In this document: piece by piece, positions 6,397 through 14,737 of the stretch
Numbering within the stretch: position 1 is the first letter of the stretch
Layout: each line of letters opens with the position of its first letter
NCBI GenBank assembly: GCA_016185345.1
Contig: JACPNS010000014.1
Location: 1 to 64,000, forward strand
Reading direction: 5' to 3'
Length of the DNA stretch: 64,000 bases
From: Solirubrobacterales bacterium
GTDB lineage: Bacteria > Actinomycetota > Thermoleophilia > Solirubrobacterales > JACPNS01
Position numbers and translations under genes: made by a program
The notes under the pieces: model-generated
Databases searched by the model: none
What the model saw: the letters and a program-made list of their open reading frames with translations, nothing else
Told to the model about the DNA's origin: nothing

Positions 6397-8904
6397 ATGA
6401 TCGCGCTGCGTCGCACACGTTGGATGGCTGGCTCGTCTCTCGCGCTCTGCTTGATTGCTGTGCTCTTGGCGATCTCGGGTGCGGCGTTCGCAAAATCGTC
6501 CGAAGTGCCGGTCTGGGAGGCTGGAAGCCACGTGCGTGAGTCGCTGTTTGACGCTCGCTCGGACCTTGCCTTCGGCGATCGCGCCGCGGCCGCCGCGAGC
6601 GTCCGCAAGGCGAAGCGCACCTACGACCGTTCGCTCAGGCGCCGAATTGGGGACGCCAACCGGGGGGCCGATCGCGCCGCGCAAAAGGCACTCGCAGCAG
6701 CCAGGGCCGCCGTGGCCGCGGGGAACGTCGATGCCGCCGCAGCCGCACAGGGAGCCGCCTGGGCAGCGATGCTCCGCGGCGCCTCGAGCGCGGCCGCTCA
6801 GTCTGCCGGAGATGGCGATGCCGCCCTCGCAAACGAATGGCTTCTGCTGCGCGACTTTCGCACGGCCACCAGGTACACGCGTCCCAGCACCAACGCGACG
6901 GACGCGATCAGCCAGCTGGAGAGCAACAAGATCACGCCGGCCGCCGCGCGGCTCGCCGTTGAAAAGGACTTGCTTGACACGTACCAAGCGCGGCTGCGCG
7001 AACTGGTTGCCGACGTCGATACGGCGCAGGAAAAGAAGTTCAGCGCAAAATCAGTCGAAGCCGCTGCTCAGGCAGACGGCTATTGGCAGATATTGCGCCC
7101 GCGCTTCCGGAACGAACTAGGAGTCGAGCGACTTAAGTCTGCAGATGCCACCTTCGCGGCGTACATCGCAGCGGTGCGCAGCGGTGACGTTCGCGCGACC
7201 AAGCGCGCTAAAGCGAAGATTGACCAGGCATTTGACGGGTTCGTCGCCGCGCCTTTCACCGCCAAAGAAGAGGCCCGTCGCGCGCAACAGCTCTTCCGCT
7301 TCCTCGAACTCGTCCCGTTCGAGTACGAGCAGGGCGTCGAAGATGGCCGCGTCACGGCCGACTTTGAGATCCAGGAAGGAGTCGGCTTCCGAAACGGCGC
7401 TGAACAGGCGTTTGCCGACCTCAAGGGCAAACTAGCGCGCAGGGATCCAGAGCGCACGGCGAAAGTCGCCGTTGCACTTGAACAACTTCGCGTGATCCTC
7501 AGGAACACCCAACAGGGTGGCGAGATCGCACCTGAGAAGGAGGTCGCGCAGATCACCAGCAACGCGATCGCCGAGCTGAAGGCCGAGGCGCCGTCTGCCT
7601 GGAGCGCGAAGACCGACGAATCGGAGTTTGACCTGATCAACCTCACGCTTGATCGCATGGACGCCGCGATCAATCAAGGCCAGTGGGAGGCCGCCGAGCA
7701 GGCGCGCCTCGAGACCTATGCGTTCCTCGAGTTCGGTCCCGAGCTGAAACTAAAGGCCTTTGACCCGAACCTCTCACTGCAGCTGGAAGGACTGATCTGG
7801 TATGGCGCGCAGGGCCAAAAAGGCCTCGCAGCGCTGATCGCAAATCGCGCCGATCGGCAGCAGGTACGCCCGACCCGCCTGGCTCTTGACAAGGCGCTGA
7901 CGCAGGCGCAGGCAACTCTTGGGGAAGACCAGTCGGCAGTCACGGCAGTCGTCAACGGAGCGATTCTCGTCTTCCGCGAAGGCCTCGAGGCAGTCCTGAT
8001 CCTTGCCGCAATCACTGCGAGCATGCTGGGCGCGATGGCAAAGCGTAAGCGCGCCGTGCTGTGGGGCGCGGCGCTTGGTCTTGTGCTCAGCATCGTCACC
8101 TGGGGCGTCGCCCAACTGGCGCTCGGTCAGCTCGGCCAGTACGGCGAGAAGCTCGAGGCGGTGATCGGAATCATCGCGATCTTTGTGCTGCTGTACGTGA
8201 TGAACTGGTTCTTCCACAAGGTCTACTGGACCGAACACATCCGCAAGTTTCACGATCGCCGCCGAAAGCTCGTTGGCGACACCGAGGGCGAAGAGGAAGA
8301 AGAGACCGAAGCGCGCGTCGGTTTCTGGAGCGGTCAGGCCGTTGGCTTCGCGCTACTCGGACTTTCAAGCGTCTACCGCGAGGGATTCGAAACAGTTCTC
8401 TTCCTGCAGTCCTTGCAGCTCGCAACCGACACCTGGACCGTCGTGATGGGCGCGCTGCTCGGCCTTGCGCTGACGCTCGTCGTCGCCGTCATCACCTTCA
8501 AGCTACAGCGCAAGCTGCCCTACAAGCGCATGCTGATCGTGACCGGAGTGATGCTCGCGGTCGTGCTCTTCGTGCTCGTCGGCAACACCGTGCGCTCACT
8601 TCAGGGCATCGGTTGGATGCCGGTCACGCCGCTTGACTGGGAGCCGCCGTTGTGGGTTGGCACGTGGCTGGGGATCTTCCCGAGCTGGCAGTCGCTGGGA
8701 TTGCAGGTCTTCTCAGTGACGCTGGTTGTCGGCAGCTACTTCTTGGCCGAGGAACTGCGCGTCAAGGGGCCGGAGCGCCGCGCGGCTCGGGCCGACGCAG
8801 CCAGAGAAACCGCCGCAGCCCTAGCGGCTGAGTCCGGCGAAGAGTCGACAGCCAGAGCTGCCGCAGAGCAGGCCGAGGCGCGCGAGCGCGAGCCCGTCGC
8901 CTAG
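6397..8904 (+). CDS. efeU: FTR1-family high-affinity iron permease with large ectodomain
   Basis: 835 residues. A signal sequence (1-32) is followed by an extracytoplasmic, Ala-rich helical region of about 480 residues, then an FTR1 permease domain of about seven helices. Both FTR1 signature motifs are present: FREGLE (residues 526-531) and YREGFE (660-665). These carry the acidic residues used to pass ferric iron. An acidic cytoplasmic loop (GEEEEET) lies between them, and the tail is Ala/Glu-rich. The gene follows the EfeO-like lipoprotein by 4 bases, with AGGA as ribosome-binding site. No efeB peroxidase gene follows. Confidence 0.88.
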   Translation: MIALRRTRWMAGSSLALCLIAVLLAISGAAFAKSSEVPVWEAGSHVRESLFDARSDLAFGDRAAAAASVRKAKRTYDRSLRRRIGDANRGADRAAQKALAAARAAVAAGNVDAAAAAQGAAWAAMLRGASSAAAQSAGDGDAALANEWLLLRDFRTATRYTRPSTNATDAISQLESNKITPAAARLAVEKDLLDTYQARLRELVADVDTAQEKKFSAKSVEAAAQADGYWQILRPRFRNELGVERLKSADATFAAYIAAVRSGDVRATKRAKAKIDQAFDGFVAAPFTAKEEARRAQQLFRFLELVPFEYEQGVEDGRVTADFEIQEGVGFRNGAEQAFADLKGKLARRDPERTAKVAVALEQLRVILRNTQQGGEIAPEKEVAQITSNAIAELKAEAPSAWSAKTDESEFDLINLTLDRMDAAINQGQWEAAEQARLETYAFLEFGPELKLKAFDPNLSLQLEGLIWYGAQGQKGLAALIANRADRQQVRPTRLALDKALTQAQATLGEDQSAVTAVVNGAILVFREGLEAVLILAAITASMLGAMAKRKRAVLWGAALGLVLSIVTWGVAQLALGQLGQYGEKLEAVIGIIAIFVLLYVMNWFFHKVYWTEHIRKFHDRRRKLVGDTEGEEEEETEARVGFWSGQAVGFALLGLSSVYREGFETVLFLQSLQLATDTWTVVMGALLGLALTLVVAVITFKLQRKLPYKRMLIVTGVMLAVVLFVLVGNTVRSLQGIGWMPVTPLDWEPPLWVGTWLGIFPSWQSLGLQVFSVTLVVGSYFLAEELRVKGPERRAARADAARETAAALAAESGEESTARAAAEQAEAREREPVA

Positions 8905-9284
8905 ACCCACAACGTCTCGACGTCGTACTTTGAAATCACTTTGTCGGACGTGATGATCGGGAGATCTTCGGAGACCGCCTGAGCCACAAGCATCCGGTCG
9001 AACGGATCACGATGTATGGCGGGAAGCTCACCTACTGCTTCGGCGTGGTGCGCCGACATCGACATCGTTGACATCCCGGCGTGTTCGAGCATGTGAACGA
9101 GATTTGACGGGGCGTCGAGCTTGCCCAAGCCACGCTTGATCGCGATCTCCCAGACGACCGCGGCGCTGACCACGACATTCATGGTCGGCAGCGCGAGCAT
9201 GTCCATGACCTTTCTTGGCAGCACCTGGTCCTGGCCCGCGGCCATCCACCAGAGCAGTGCGTGCGTGTCGATCAGCGCCGTCAA
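8901..9284 (-). CDS. vapC: PIN-domain ribonuclease toxin, VapC family
   Basis: 127 residues. The PIN-domain acidic residues are visible: Asp6 in LIDTHALLWW, a Glu in VVWEIAIKRG, and Asp in HRDPFDRMLVAQA. It should act as an Mg-dependent RNase that cleaves a specific RNA. The TTG start overlaps the antitoxin TGA, so translation is coupled. The 3' end overlaps the end of efeU by 4 bases. Confidence 0.9.
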   Translation of the reverse strand: MTALIDTHALLWWMAAGQDQVLPRKVMDMLALPTMNVVVSAAVVWEIAIKRGLGKLDAPSNLVHMLEHAGMSTMSMSAHHAEAVGELPAIHRDPFDRMLVAQAVSEDLPIITSDKVISKYDVETLWV

Positions 9285-9517
9285 CGAATGCCGAATGCGT
9301 CGGCGATGTCGTCCGGCAGTTCGTCGAAGTCTTCGCGGATCTCAACCTTGCCTTCCCAGACGCCGCGCAGAAGTGCGAAGTTGTTCGTCTCGGCTTCCGG
9401 CACAAGTCGCACCGCGCGCTTGCCGCGGCGCGTGAGCACAACTTCCTCGCCAGCCATCGCCCGCTCGACCAGGCGTGAGAGGTTCGTTTTCGCTTCATGC
9501 ATGCCAAATTCAGCCAT
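9281..9517 (-). CDS. vapB: Antitoxin of the VapBC pair, Phd/YefM-like fold
   Basis: 78 residues. The N-terminal MHEAKTNLSRLVERAMAGEE and VLTRRGKRAVRLVP are characteristic of Phd/YefM-type DNA-binding antitoxins. The C-terminal acidic half (EIREDFDELPDDIADAF) would bind and block the toxin. The ATG at 9517 is preferred to a TTG two codons upstream. A palindromic operator lies 18 bases before the start. Confidence 0.88.
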   Translation of the reverse strand: MAEFGMHEAKTNLSRLVERAMAGEEVVLTRRGKRAVRLVPEAETNNFALLRGVWEGKVEIREDFDELPDDIADAFGIR

Positions 9518-9534
9518 GCACAAAGTCTAACGCG

Positions 9535-9575
9535 AACTAGCTAGGAAATCTAGCTAGTTGATTTGGCAACTAGCT
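9535..9575. promoter_or_regulatory. Palindromic operator of the vapBC module
   Basis: AACTAGCTAG (9535-9544) and CTAGCTAGTT (9550-9559) form a perfect 10-bp inverted repeat with a 5-base spacer. A third half-site, AACTAGCT, follows at 9568-9575, running into the stop codon of the upstream response-regulator gene. The position directly before vapB fits autoregulation by the antitoxin or the toxin-antitoxin complex. Confidence 0.65.
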
Positions 9576-10253
9576 GTTGGGCAGAACAGCGCCATTGTCG
9601 GCGCCGCCCGTCGCTTCTTCCTCGTCTTCAAGCTCAGGAGCATCAACGAGGTAGCGGAAACGAACGGCAAGGGCGACTGCCTGCGTGCGGGTGTCTACCT
9701 CGAGCTTGCTGATCGCGTTGCGCACATGGGTGTGCACGGTCGCGGGGCTGAGTGATAGCTCGTTGGCAATGTCCTTAGCGCGCTTGCCCTCGGCGAGTAG
9801 CTGGAGTATCTCGACCTCACGCGGGCTCAGAGCCTCGAGGTTTGAAACACCGGGCGAGGGTGCGTCAAAACCGCCGTTGACGAATGTGCCGCCGCCGGCG
9901 ACCGTGTGAACTGCTTCGTGCAGCTCCTGGGCGCTTGAAGACTTCAGGACGTAGCCAGTGGCACCGGCGCGCAGGGCGAGTGCGAGCAGATCGGGCTGGG
10001 GGTGGGCGGTGAAGATGATGACCTTCGTGCCCGGAGACTGTTCGATTATTGCCTTGGTCGCCGCGATGCCATCAATTGCAGGCATTTCGACGTCCATGAT
10101 CACCACTTCGGGCTTCTCGGACTTGGCAAGGTCAATCGCCTCAAGACCGTTCGCGGCCTCACCAACGACCTCGATGTCGTCGTTCTCGAGCAGGCGCAAT
10201 TTGATTGCGTCACGCACGATGTGGTGGTCGTCAGCGATTAGTACCTTGGTCAT
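9570..10253 (-). CDS. NarL/FixJ-type response regulator
   Basis: 227 residues. The receiver domain (1-120) has the acidic pair in IADDHH, the phospho-acceptor Asp in VVIMDVEMP, the Thr/Ala switch region IIFTAHP and the Lys in YVLKSSS. The C-terminal LuxR-type HTH (about 140-205) reads LSPREVEILQLLAEGK...VHTHVRNAISKL. An acidic tail ends the protein. No histidine kinase is adjacent, so it is an orphan here. Its ATG overlaps the serS stop (ATGA), so it is co-translated with serS. Confidence 0.92.
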   Translation of the reverse strand: MTKVLIADDHHIVRDAIKLRLLENDDIEVVGEAANGLEAIDLAKSEKPEVVIMDVEMPAIDGIAATKAIIEQSPGTKVIIFTAHPQPDLLALALRAGATGYVLKSSSAQELHEAVHTVAGGGTFVNGGFDAPSPGVSNLEALSPREVEILQLLAEGKRAKDIANELSLSPATVHTHVRNAISKLEVDTRTQAVALAVRFRYLVDAPELEDEEEATGGADNGAVLPNS

Positions 10254-11497
10254 GATTCTCCGATCGTGGATGGCGCTCCAAAGTTCTGGAGCAACTCAGG
10301 GATTGTTACTACCCCGTTTTCGCCCTGATGATTTTCAAGTATTGCAATTATTGTGCGTCCAAGCGCTGCTGCAGTGCCGTTCAACGTATTCGCCGTGACC
10401 GGCGAGCCTCCGCCTTCGGGCCGCACACGGATGCCCAAGCGTCGTGCCTGATAATCCGTTGTATTAGAACACGACGTCAATTCTCGGTACTGCTGCTGGC
10501 TCGGAAGCCAAGCTTCGATATCAAACTTTTTAGCAGCCGAGGAGCCAAGGTCGTCCACCGCGATGTTCACGACGCGGTAGGGAATCGCCAGATCCTGCAT
10601 GATCGACTCCTCGATTGCGAGGATGCGTTCGTGCTCTTCCTCGGCGTTGTCCGGCTCGCAGAAGACGAACATCTCGACCTTCTCGAACTGGTGGACGCGG
10701 AAGATTCCGACCGTGTCCTTGCCGGCAGCGCCGGCCTCGCGCCGGAAGCACGGGCTGATCCCGGCGTAACGCAGCGGTAGGTCTGCGGCGTCGAGAATTT
10801 CGCCGTCGTGAAGACTGGCCAGAGCGACCTCGCTCGTTCCGGTGAGGTAAAGCTCGTCTTCTTCGACGCGGTAGATCTGTTGCTCGGTGTCCGGGAACAT
10901 GCCGGTGCCGTAGAGCGCGCGCTCGCGCACCAGCACTGGCGGGATGACGGGGGTGAAGCCCTCGCCGGAAAGCTTGTCCACCATGAACTGGACGATCGCC
11001 AGCTCGAGCCGCACGAGGTCGCCCTTCAAATATGAGAAGCGCGAACCGGCGACCCGGGCGCCTGCCTCGAGGTCGATCATCGAGCCGGCGAGCTCCATGT
11101 GGTCAAGCCCGCTCGGCGCGCCTTCGCCCCAGCGGCTGATTTCGGTGTCCTCGTCGGCGGCGGTCGGGTCTGGAGGATTGGGCAGGCTGCCCTGCACGGT
11201 GGCGAGCAGCTCTTCAATGTTTGCGAGTTCTTCTTTGAGCTGCTTGTTCTCGGCCGAGATTGCCTTCATTTCTTCGATCGCTGCGCTGGCGTCGGTGCCC
11301 TCGCGCTTGGCGCTTGCGATTGCGTCGTTGGCGGCGTTCTGTTTGGCCGAGAGCTCTTCCGATCGCGGCAGGATCTCGCGGCGGCGAGCGTCGAGCTCCA
11401 GCGCTTCGGTCAATCGGTTCTGTGAGCCGTCCTTGCGACGCGCCAGCGCATCAAGCACTGGCTGCGGGTCGTTGCGGATCGCCTTCAGGTCGAGCAT
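10250..11497 (-). CDS. serS: Seryl-tRNA synthetase
   Basis: 415 residues. An N-terminal coiled-coil tRNA-binding arm (about 30-105) is followed by a class II catalytic core with motif 2 (SPCFRREAGAAGKDTVGIFR) and motif 3 (NGTAAALGRTIIAILENHQ). TSEVAL and ELTSCSNTTDYQARR are family hallmarks. It charges tRNA-Ser; two tRNA-Ser genes are in this window. It is the first gene of a transcript continuing into the response regulator. Confidence 0.97.
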   Translation of the reverse strand: MLDLKAIRNDPQPVLDALARRKDGSQNRLTEALELDARRREILPRSEELSAKQNAANDAIASAKREGTDASAAIEEMKAISAENKQLKEELANIEELLATVQGSLPNPPDPTAADEDTEISRWGEGAPSGLDHMELAGSMIDLEAGARVAGSRFSYLKGDLVRLELAIVQFMVDKLSGEGFTPVIPPVLVRERALYGTGMFPDTEQQIYRVEEDELYLTGTSEVALASLHDGEILDAADLPLRYAGISPCFRREAGAAGKDTVGIFRVHQFEKVEMFVFCEPDNAEEEHERILAIEESIMQDLAIPYRVVNIAVDDLGSSAAKKFDIEAWLPSQQQYRELTSCSNTTDYQARRLGIRVRPEGGGSPVTANTLNGTAAALGRTIIAILENHQGENGVVTIPELLQNFGAPSTIGES

Positions 11498-11549
11498 CAG
11501 GTCAACGTATACCTACCGCGTCGGCGCTCAGGCGCCTTGCGGTAAGCGC

Positions 11550-11936
11550 TCAGTCCGGGTTGCGGCCCGAGTACTTCGCGAGGAAGGTCGCGACTGACTT
11601 GGCTTCTTCGCCGGTGACGATGTTTCCGGGCATGATCGATCCGGAGAATCCGCCCTGGCGGATCGCGGTGATGGCCGACTGATAGTCCTCTTTGCGCTGA
11701 TCGAAGTTCGGCCCGTTTGTGCGGTCCTTCGAGTTCACTTCACTGGGCGGCCTTGAACCCTGCGTTCCTGCGTAGGAGAGGGTGTGACAACCGGCGCACT
11801 TCGCGGCGAAGACTTGAGCGCCGACGCCGGCTGCGGTGTTGGATGACACCCTGACACCCTGGCGGCCGCAGCCGGACGCTACCGCGGCGACCGCGAGTAG
11901 GGCGAGTACAGCGAAAATTCTCGTGCTGTTGAACAT
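11550..11936 (-). CDS. Cytochrome c-type lipoprotein
   Basis: About 128 residues. A lipobox VASGC follows a hydrophobic signal. A single haem c site is visible as CAGCH (KCAGCHTL), with SIMPGN supplying a probable axial Met. The protein is therefore a membrane-anchored monohaem cytochrome c on the outer face, probably an electron carrier. The ATG at 11936 begins a proper signal peptide; an upstream in-frame start at 11978 would prepend a non-signal segment. It is divergent from the flavin reductase gene. Confidence 0.85.
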   Translation of the reverse strand: MFNSTRIFAVLALLAVAAVASGCGRQGVRVSSNTAAGVGAQVFAAKCAGCHTLSYAGTQGSRPPSEVNSKDRTNGPNFDQRKEDYQSAITAIRQGGFSGSIMPGNIVTGEEAKSVATFLAKYSGRNPD

Positions 11937-11989
11937 CGGCGGGCATAATACGCGACCGAAAAGCGAATGCTGGTTCAATTACACGCGGA

Positions 11990-12481
11990 ATGGCCGACGA
12001 AGCGGAAATCAAGCGTTTCAGAAGCGCGATAGGACAGTTCGCCACGGGCGTCTGCGTCGTGACTTCGTTCTCCGAAAACGGCCCGACGGGAATGACCGCG
12101 AACGCGATCACCTCGCTGTCTTTGGACCCCCTGCTGATGATCGTCTGCTTTGATCGCACCGCTCGCACGCGCGTTGCGGCCGAGGCCAGCGGGCGAGTGG
12201 CAGTCAACGTGCTCGCGGACGAGCAGGAAAGCCTCTCGAAAACGTTCGCGTCGAAGGCGACCGAAGAAGAGAAGTTCGCCGGAGTCGCCTGGAAGGAACG
12301 TGCAGGCGCCCCGGTGCTGGAGGGATCGATCGCCTGGTTCGCCGGCGCGCTCACCGATCTACGCCCTGGCGGCGACCACGAGATCGGCATAGTCGCGGTC
12401 GAAGACTTCGGCGCCGGACAGGGCGAGCCGTTGCTCTACTACCGCGGCACCTACGTGCAGATGATGGGCGAGCGGCCCTAG
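11990..12481 (+). CDS. Flavin reductase family protein (HpaC-like)
   Basis: 163 residues with the flavin reductase-like domain: FATGVCVVTS and GMTANAITSLSLDPLLMIVC are typical of FMN-binding, NAD(P)H-dependent flavin reductases that feed two-component monooxygenases. No monooxygenase is adjacent, so the partner is unknown. It ends convergently with the next gene, overlapping by 4 bases. Confidence 0.85.
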   Translation: MADEAEIKRFRSAIGQFATGVCVVTSFSENGPTGMTANAITSLSLDPLLMIVCFDRTARTRVAAEASGRVAVNVLADEQESLSKTFASKATEEEKFAGVAWKERAGAPVLEGSIAWFAGALTDLRPGGDHEIGIVAVEDFGAGQGEPLLYYRGTYVQMMGERP

Positions 12482-12972
12482 CCCCAGATGTGGCCGCTCG
12501 TCGTCCCGGCGCGAAAAGCCAGGCCGGCGATGATCAGGCAGCCGAGCGCCATGACCCGCGTCTCGGCGATGAAGATGCCCATCGCGAGATCCTGCGCCTC
12601 GTCTTCAGGCAACTTCTCGTAATCGATATCGCCGATCACCTGCTGGGCGGCGCCGACGCGCATCATTTCTGAGATCAACATCAGCGGCAGCGGGAGCAGC
12701 CCGTAGAGGTAGTGCAGATCCGAGCCGGCCTTCCTATCGCTGAGAAGTAACGAGACGCCGAGGATCGTCTGAATGATGATTGCGCCTTGTGCGACGCGCA
12801 GCATGTACCAGAAGGAGACGCTCGGTCTGCGCTTGAGCCATGCGTATACACCCCACAGGCCGACCAGCAGGTTGAGCGCGACGACGGCGATCCCAAGGAC
12901 TAGATGAACGTTGGCCACGGCGCGAAGCCTACGCGGTTCGGCGGGCACCACAAAGCCATTAGTTTGCGCCAA
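12478..12972 (-). CDS. Four-helix membrane protein, unknown
   Basis: 164 residues with four hydrophobic segments (about 22-45, 55-78, 86-106 and 135-155) and a conserved-looking acidic loop YEKLPEDEAQDLA. No catalytic signature is seen. The family is not recognised. It is divergent from the nuo operon, sharing the 118-base region before nuoA. A respiratory role could be guessed from location only. Confidence 0.65.
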   Translation of the reverse strand: MAQTNGFVVPAEPRRLRAVANVHLVLGIAVVALNLLVGLWGVYAWLKRRPSVSFWYMLRVAQGAIIIQTILGVSLLLSDRKAGSDLHYLYGLLPLPLMLISEMMRVGAAQQVIGDIDYEKLPEDEAQDLAMGIFIAETRVMALGCLIIAGLAFRAGTTSGHIWG

Positions 12973-13090
12973 AGTGCACTATGTAACACGTTGTCACAAT
13001 GTCATATGATGGGAAAGCGGTTGTGGTTCCTGCTGCGATCGCGACTTCCCACCCCCGCGGTGACTCACAAACTGGGAAAGGTCAAGAAGA

Positions 13091-13468
13091 TTGCTGAATA
13101 ACTACCTGCCAGTTCTGGTCTTCCTCGTCCTTGGCCTTGTCGTGGGAACTCTCTTCACGATCGGCAACATCTACGTCGGACCGAAGAGGCCCAAGTCATG
13201 GACGCCGACCAAGCAGGCCCAGCAAGATCCGTATGAATGCGGGCTTCCATCCGAGGTCCAGGGCGGCTTCCGCTTCGGAATCAGCTTCTACCTGGTCGCG
13301 ATGCTCTTCATCCTTTTTGACGTCGAAGTCCTGTTCCTCTATCCCGTGGCCGTTCAACTCGAGGCCTTCGGAACTTTCGCGCTGGTCGAGACGCTGACCT
13401 TCAGCGCGCTTCTGTTGATCGGCTTTGTCTACTCATGGCGCCGCGGCGCACTGGACTGGAAGCTTTGA
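13091..13468 (+). CDS. nuoA: NADH-quinone oxidoreductase subunit A
   Basis: 125 residues with three transmembrane helices; the loop after helix 1 contains YECG and the second helix begins in [10 protein letters not shown], both diagnostic of NuoA. It is a membrane-arm subunit of complex I near the quinone site. The TTG start at 13091 follows AAAGG. This is the first gene of a complete 14-gene nuo operon; the 118-base upstream region contains an imperfect dyad (around GTAACACGTTGTCAC) but no clear promoter. Confidence 0.95.
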   Translation: MLNNYLPVLVFLVLGLVVGTLFTIGNIYVGPKRPKSWTPTKQAQQDPYECGLPSEVQGGFRFGISFYLVAMLFILFDVEVLFLYPVAVQLEAFGTFALVETLTFSALLLIGFVYSWRRGALDWKL

Positions 13469-14223
13469 GCGAGGGTCTTCCAACCCCCGCGTACACGACC
13501 CAACCCGGCTCCGCCGAGGAGTTCCGCGCGCGGCAGATGAAGGCGCGCGACATGCTGCGCGGCGACATCGAGGGCGCGGATTTCGAGCGCTACGTCGAGG
13601 ACGCGGTCGGTCTGACCACGCTCGACCGGGCGCTCAACTGGGCGCGCTCGCAAACCGTCTTCCCGATGACTTTCGGCCTCGCATGCTGCGCGATCGAGAT
13701 GATGTCGATCGTCAACGCACGCTACGACGTCGCACGCTTTGGCTCTGAGGCCTTCCGCGCGTCACCGCGCCAGGCCGATCTTTTGATCCTCTCGGGCCGC
13801 GTTTCGATCAAGATGGCGCCGGTCATCCGCCGCATCTATGACCAGATGCTCGAGCCCAAGTGGGTCATCGCGATGGGGGCCTGCAGCAGCAGCGGTGGCG
13901 TCTTCAGCAACTATGCGGTCGTCCAGGGCGCAGACAAGTTTCTCCCGATCGACGTGCACGTGCCGGGTTGCCCGCCGCGTCCGGAAGCATTGATGTACGG
14001 ATTGATCAAGCTGCAGCGCAAGATCAAGGGCAACCCCGACGACGGCTGGCGCGTACGTTATGGCGCCCACGGCACCGAGGAGTACCCGTACGGCGCCGCC
14101 GGCGCGCCGCCGGATGTCGACCTGCAAAAGCTGATCGCCGAGCGCAAGAAGCAGCTGGGCAACGGTCGGCCTCCCGGCTCAATCCTCTCTCAGGCAACGA
14201 CCGCAGGTGCCAGACATGCCTGA
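13465..14223 (+). CDS. nuoB: NADH-quinone oxidoreductase subunit B
   Basis: Holds the N2 [4Fe-4S] cluster of complex I. The ligand motifs are visible: [18 protein letters not shown] and VPGCPPRPE. An N-terminal extension of about 60 residues precedes the core. The TTG at 13465 overlaps the nuoA stop in the TTGA manner used throughout this operon; an upstream ATG at 13435 lacks a ribosome-binding site and would overlap nuoA by 34 bases, but cannot be excluded. Confidence 0.95.
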   Translation: MSEGLPTPAYTTQPGSAEEFRARQMKARDMLRGDIEGADFERYVEDAVGLTTLDRALNWARSQTVFPMTFGLACCAIEMMSIVNARYDVARFGSEAFRASPRQADLLILSGRVSIKMAPVIRRIYDQMLEPKWVIAMGACSSSGGVFSNYAVVQGADKFLPIDVHVPGCPPRPEALMYGLIKLQRKIKGNPDDGWRVRYGAHGTEEYPYGAAGAPPDVDLQKLIAERKKQLGNGRPPGSILSQATTAGARHA

Positions 14224-14737
14224 CGCGCCCGGACTCGAGCTTGTCGCCAACGCCGTTCGCGAGAAGATCTCGGCCGACGCCGTGATCGGAACGTCGTATT
14301 ACCGCGAGCAGGCCTGCCTTGAAGTTGCGCCCGAGCAGGTCATCCCGGTGCTCGAGTTCCTCAAGACCGATCCGGATCAGAGCTACACATTCCTTGCCAG
14401 CGTCCACGGCTGCGACTACCTGCCCGAGGCTCCGCGCCTCGGAGTGCACTACGAACTGCTGAACATGAAGAAGGTCGAACGCCTGCGCGTGAAAATCCGC
14501 CTGGGCGTCGACGCGCCAAACGTCAAGACCGCGATCCACCTGTTCCCGACGGCCGACTTCCAGGAGCGCGAGATCTACGACATGTTCGGCGTCGTTTTTG
14601 ACGGCCACCCCGACATGCGCCGCATCCTGATGCCCGAGGACTACGAGGGCTACCCCCAGCGCCGCGACTTCCCGCTTGGCGGCGAGCCCGTGATCTTCAC
14701 ACATAATGAGCCCGAAGGCCCGGGGTGGTACGAGTGA
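14216..14737 (+). CDS. nuoC: NADH-quinone oxidoreductase subunit C
   Basis: 173 residues of the 30-kDa subunit family, with the signature [38 protein letters not shown]. It is part of the hydrophilic quinone module next to NuoB and NuoD. The ATG at 14216 has AGGTG seven bases upstream and overlaps the nuoB stop. An in-frame GTG lies three codons earlier. Confidence 0.95.
   Translation: MPDAPGLELVANAVREKISADAVIGTSYYREQACLEVAPEQVIPVLEFLKTDPDQSYTFLASVHGCDYLPEAPRLGVHYELLNMKKVERLRVKIRLGVDAPNVKTAIHLFPTADFQEREIYDMFGVVFDGHPDMRRILMPEDYEGYPQRRDFPLGGEPVIFTHNEPEGPGWYE

Noticed and set aside
12973-13090. Promoter for the nuo operon
   Set aside because: A TATGAT-like hexamer and an imperfect dyad are present, but no -35 element at proper spacing, so no promoter is called.
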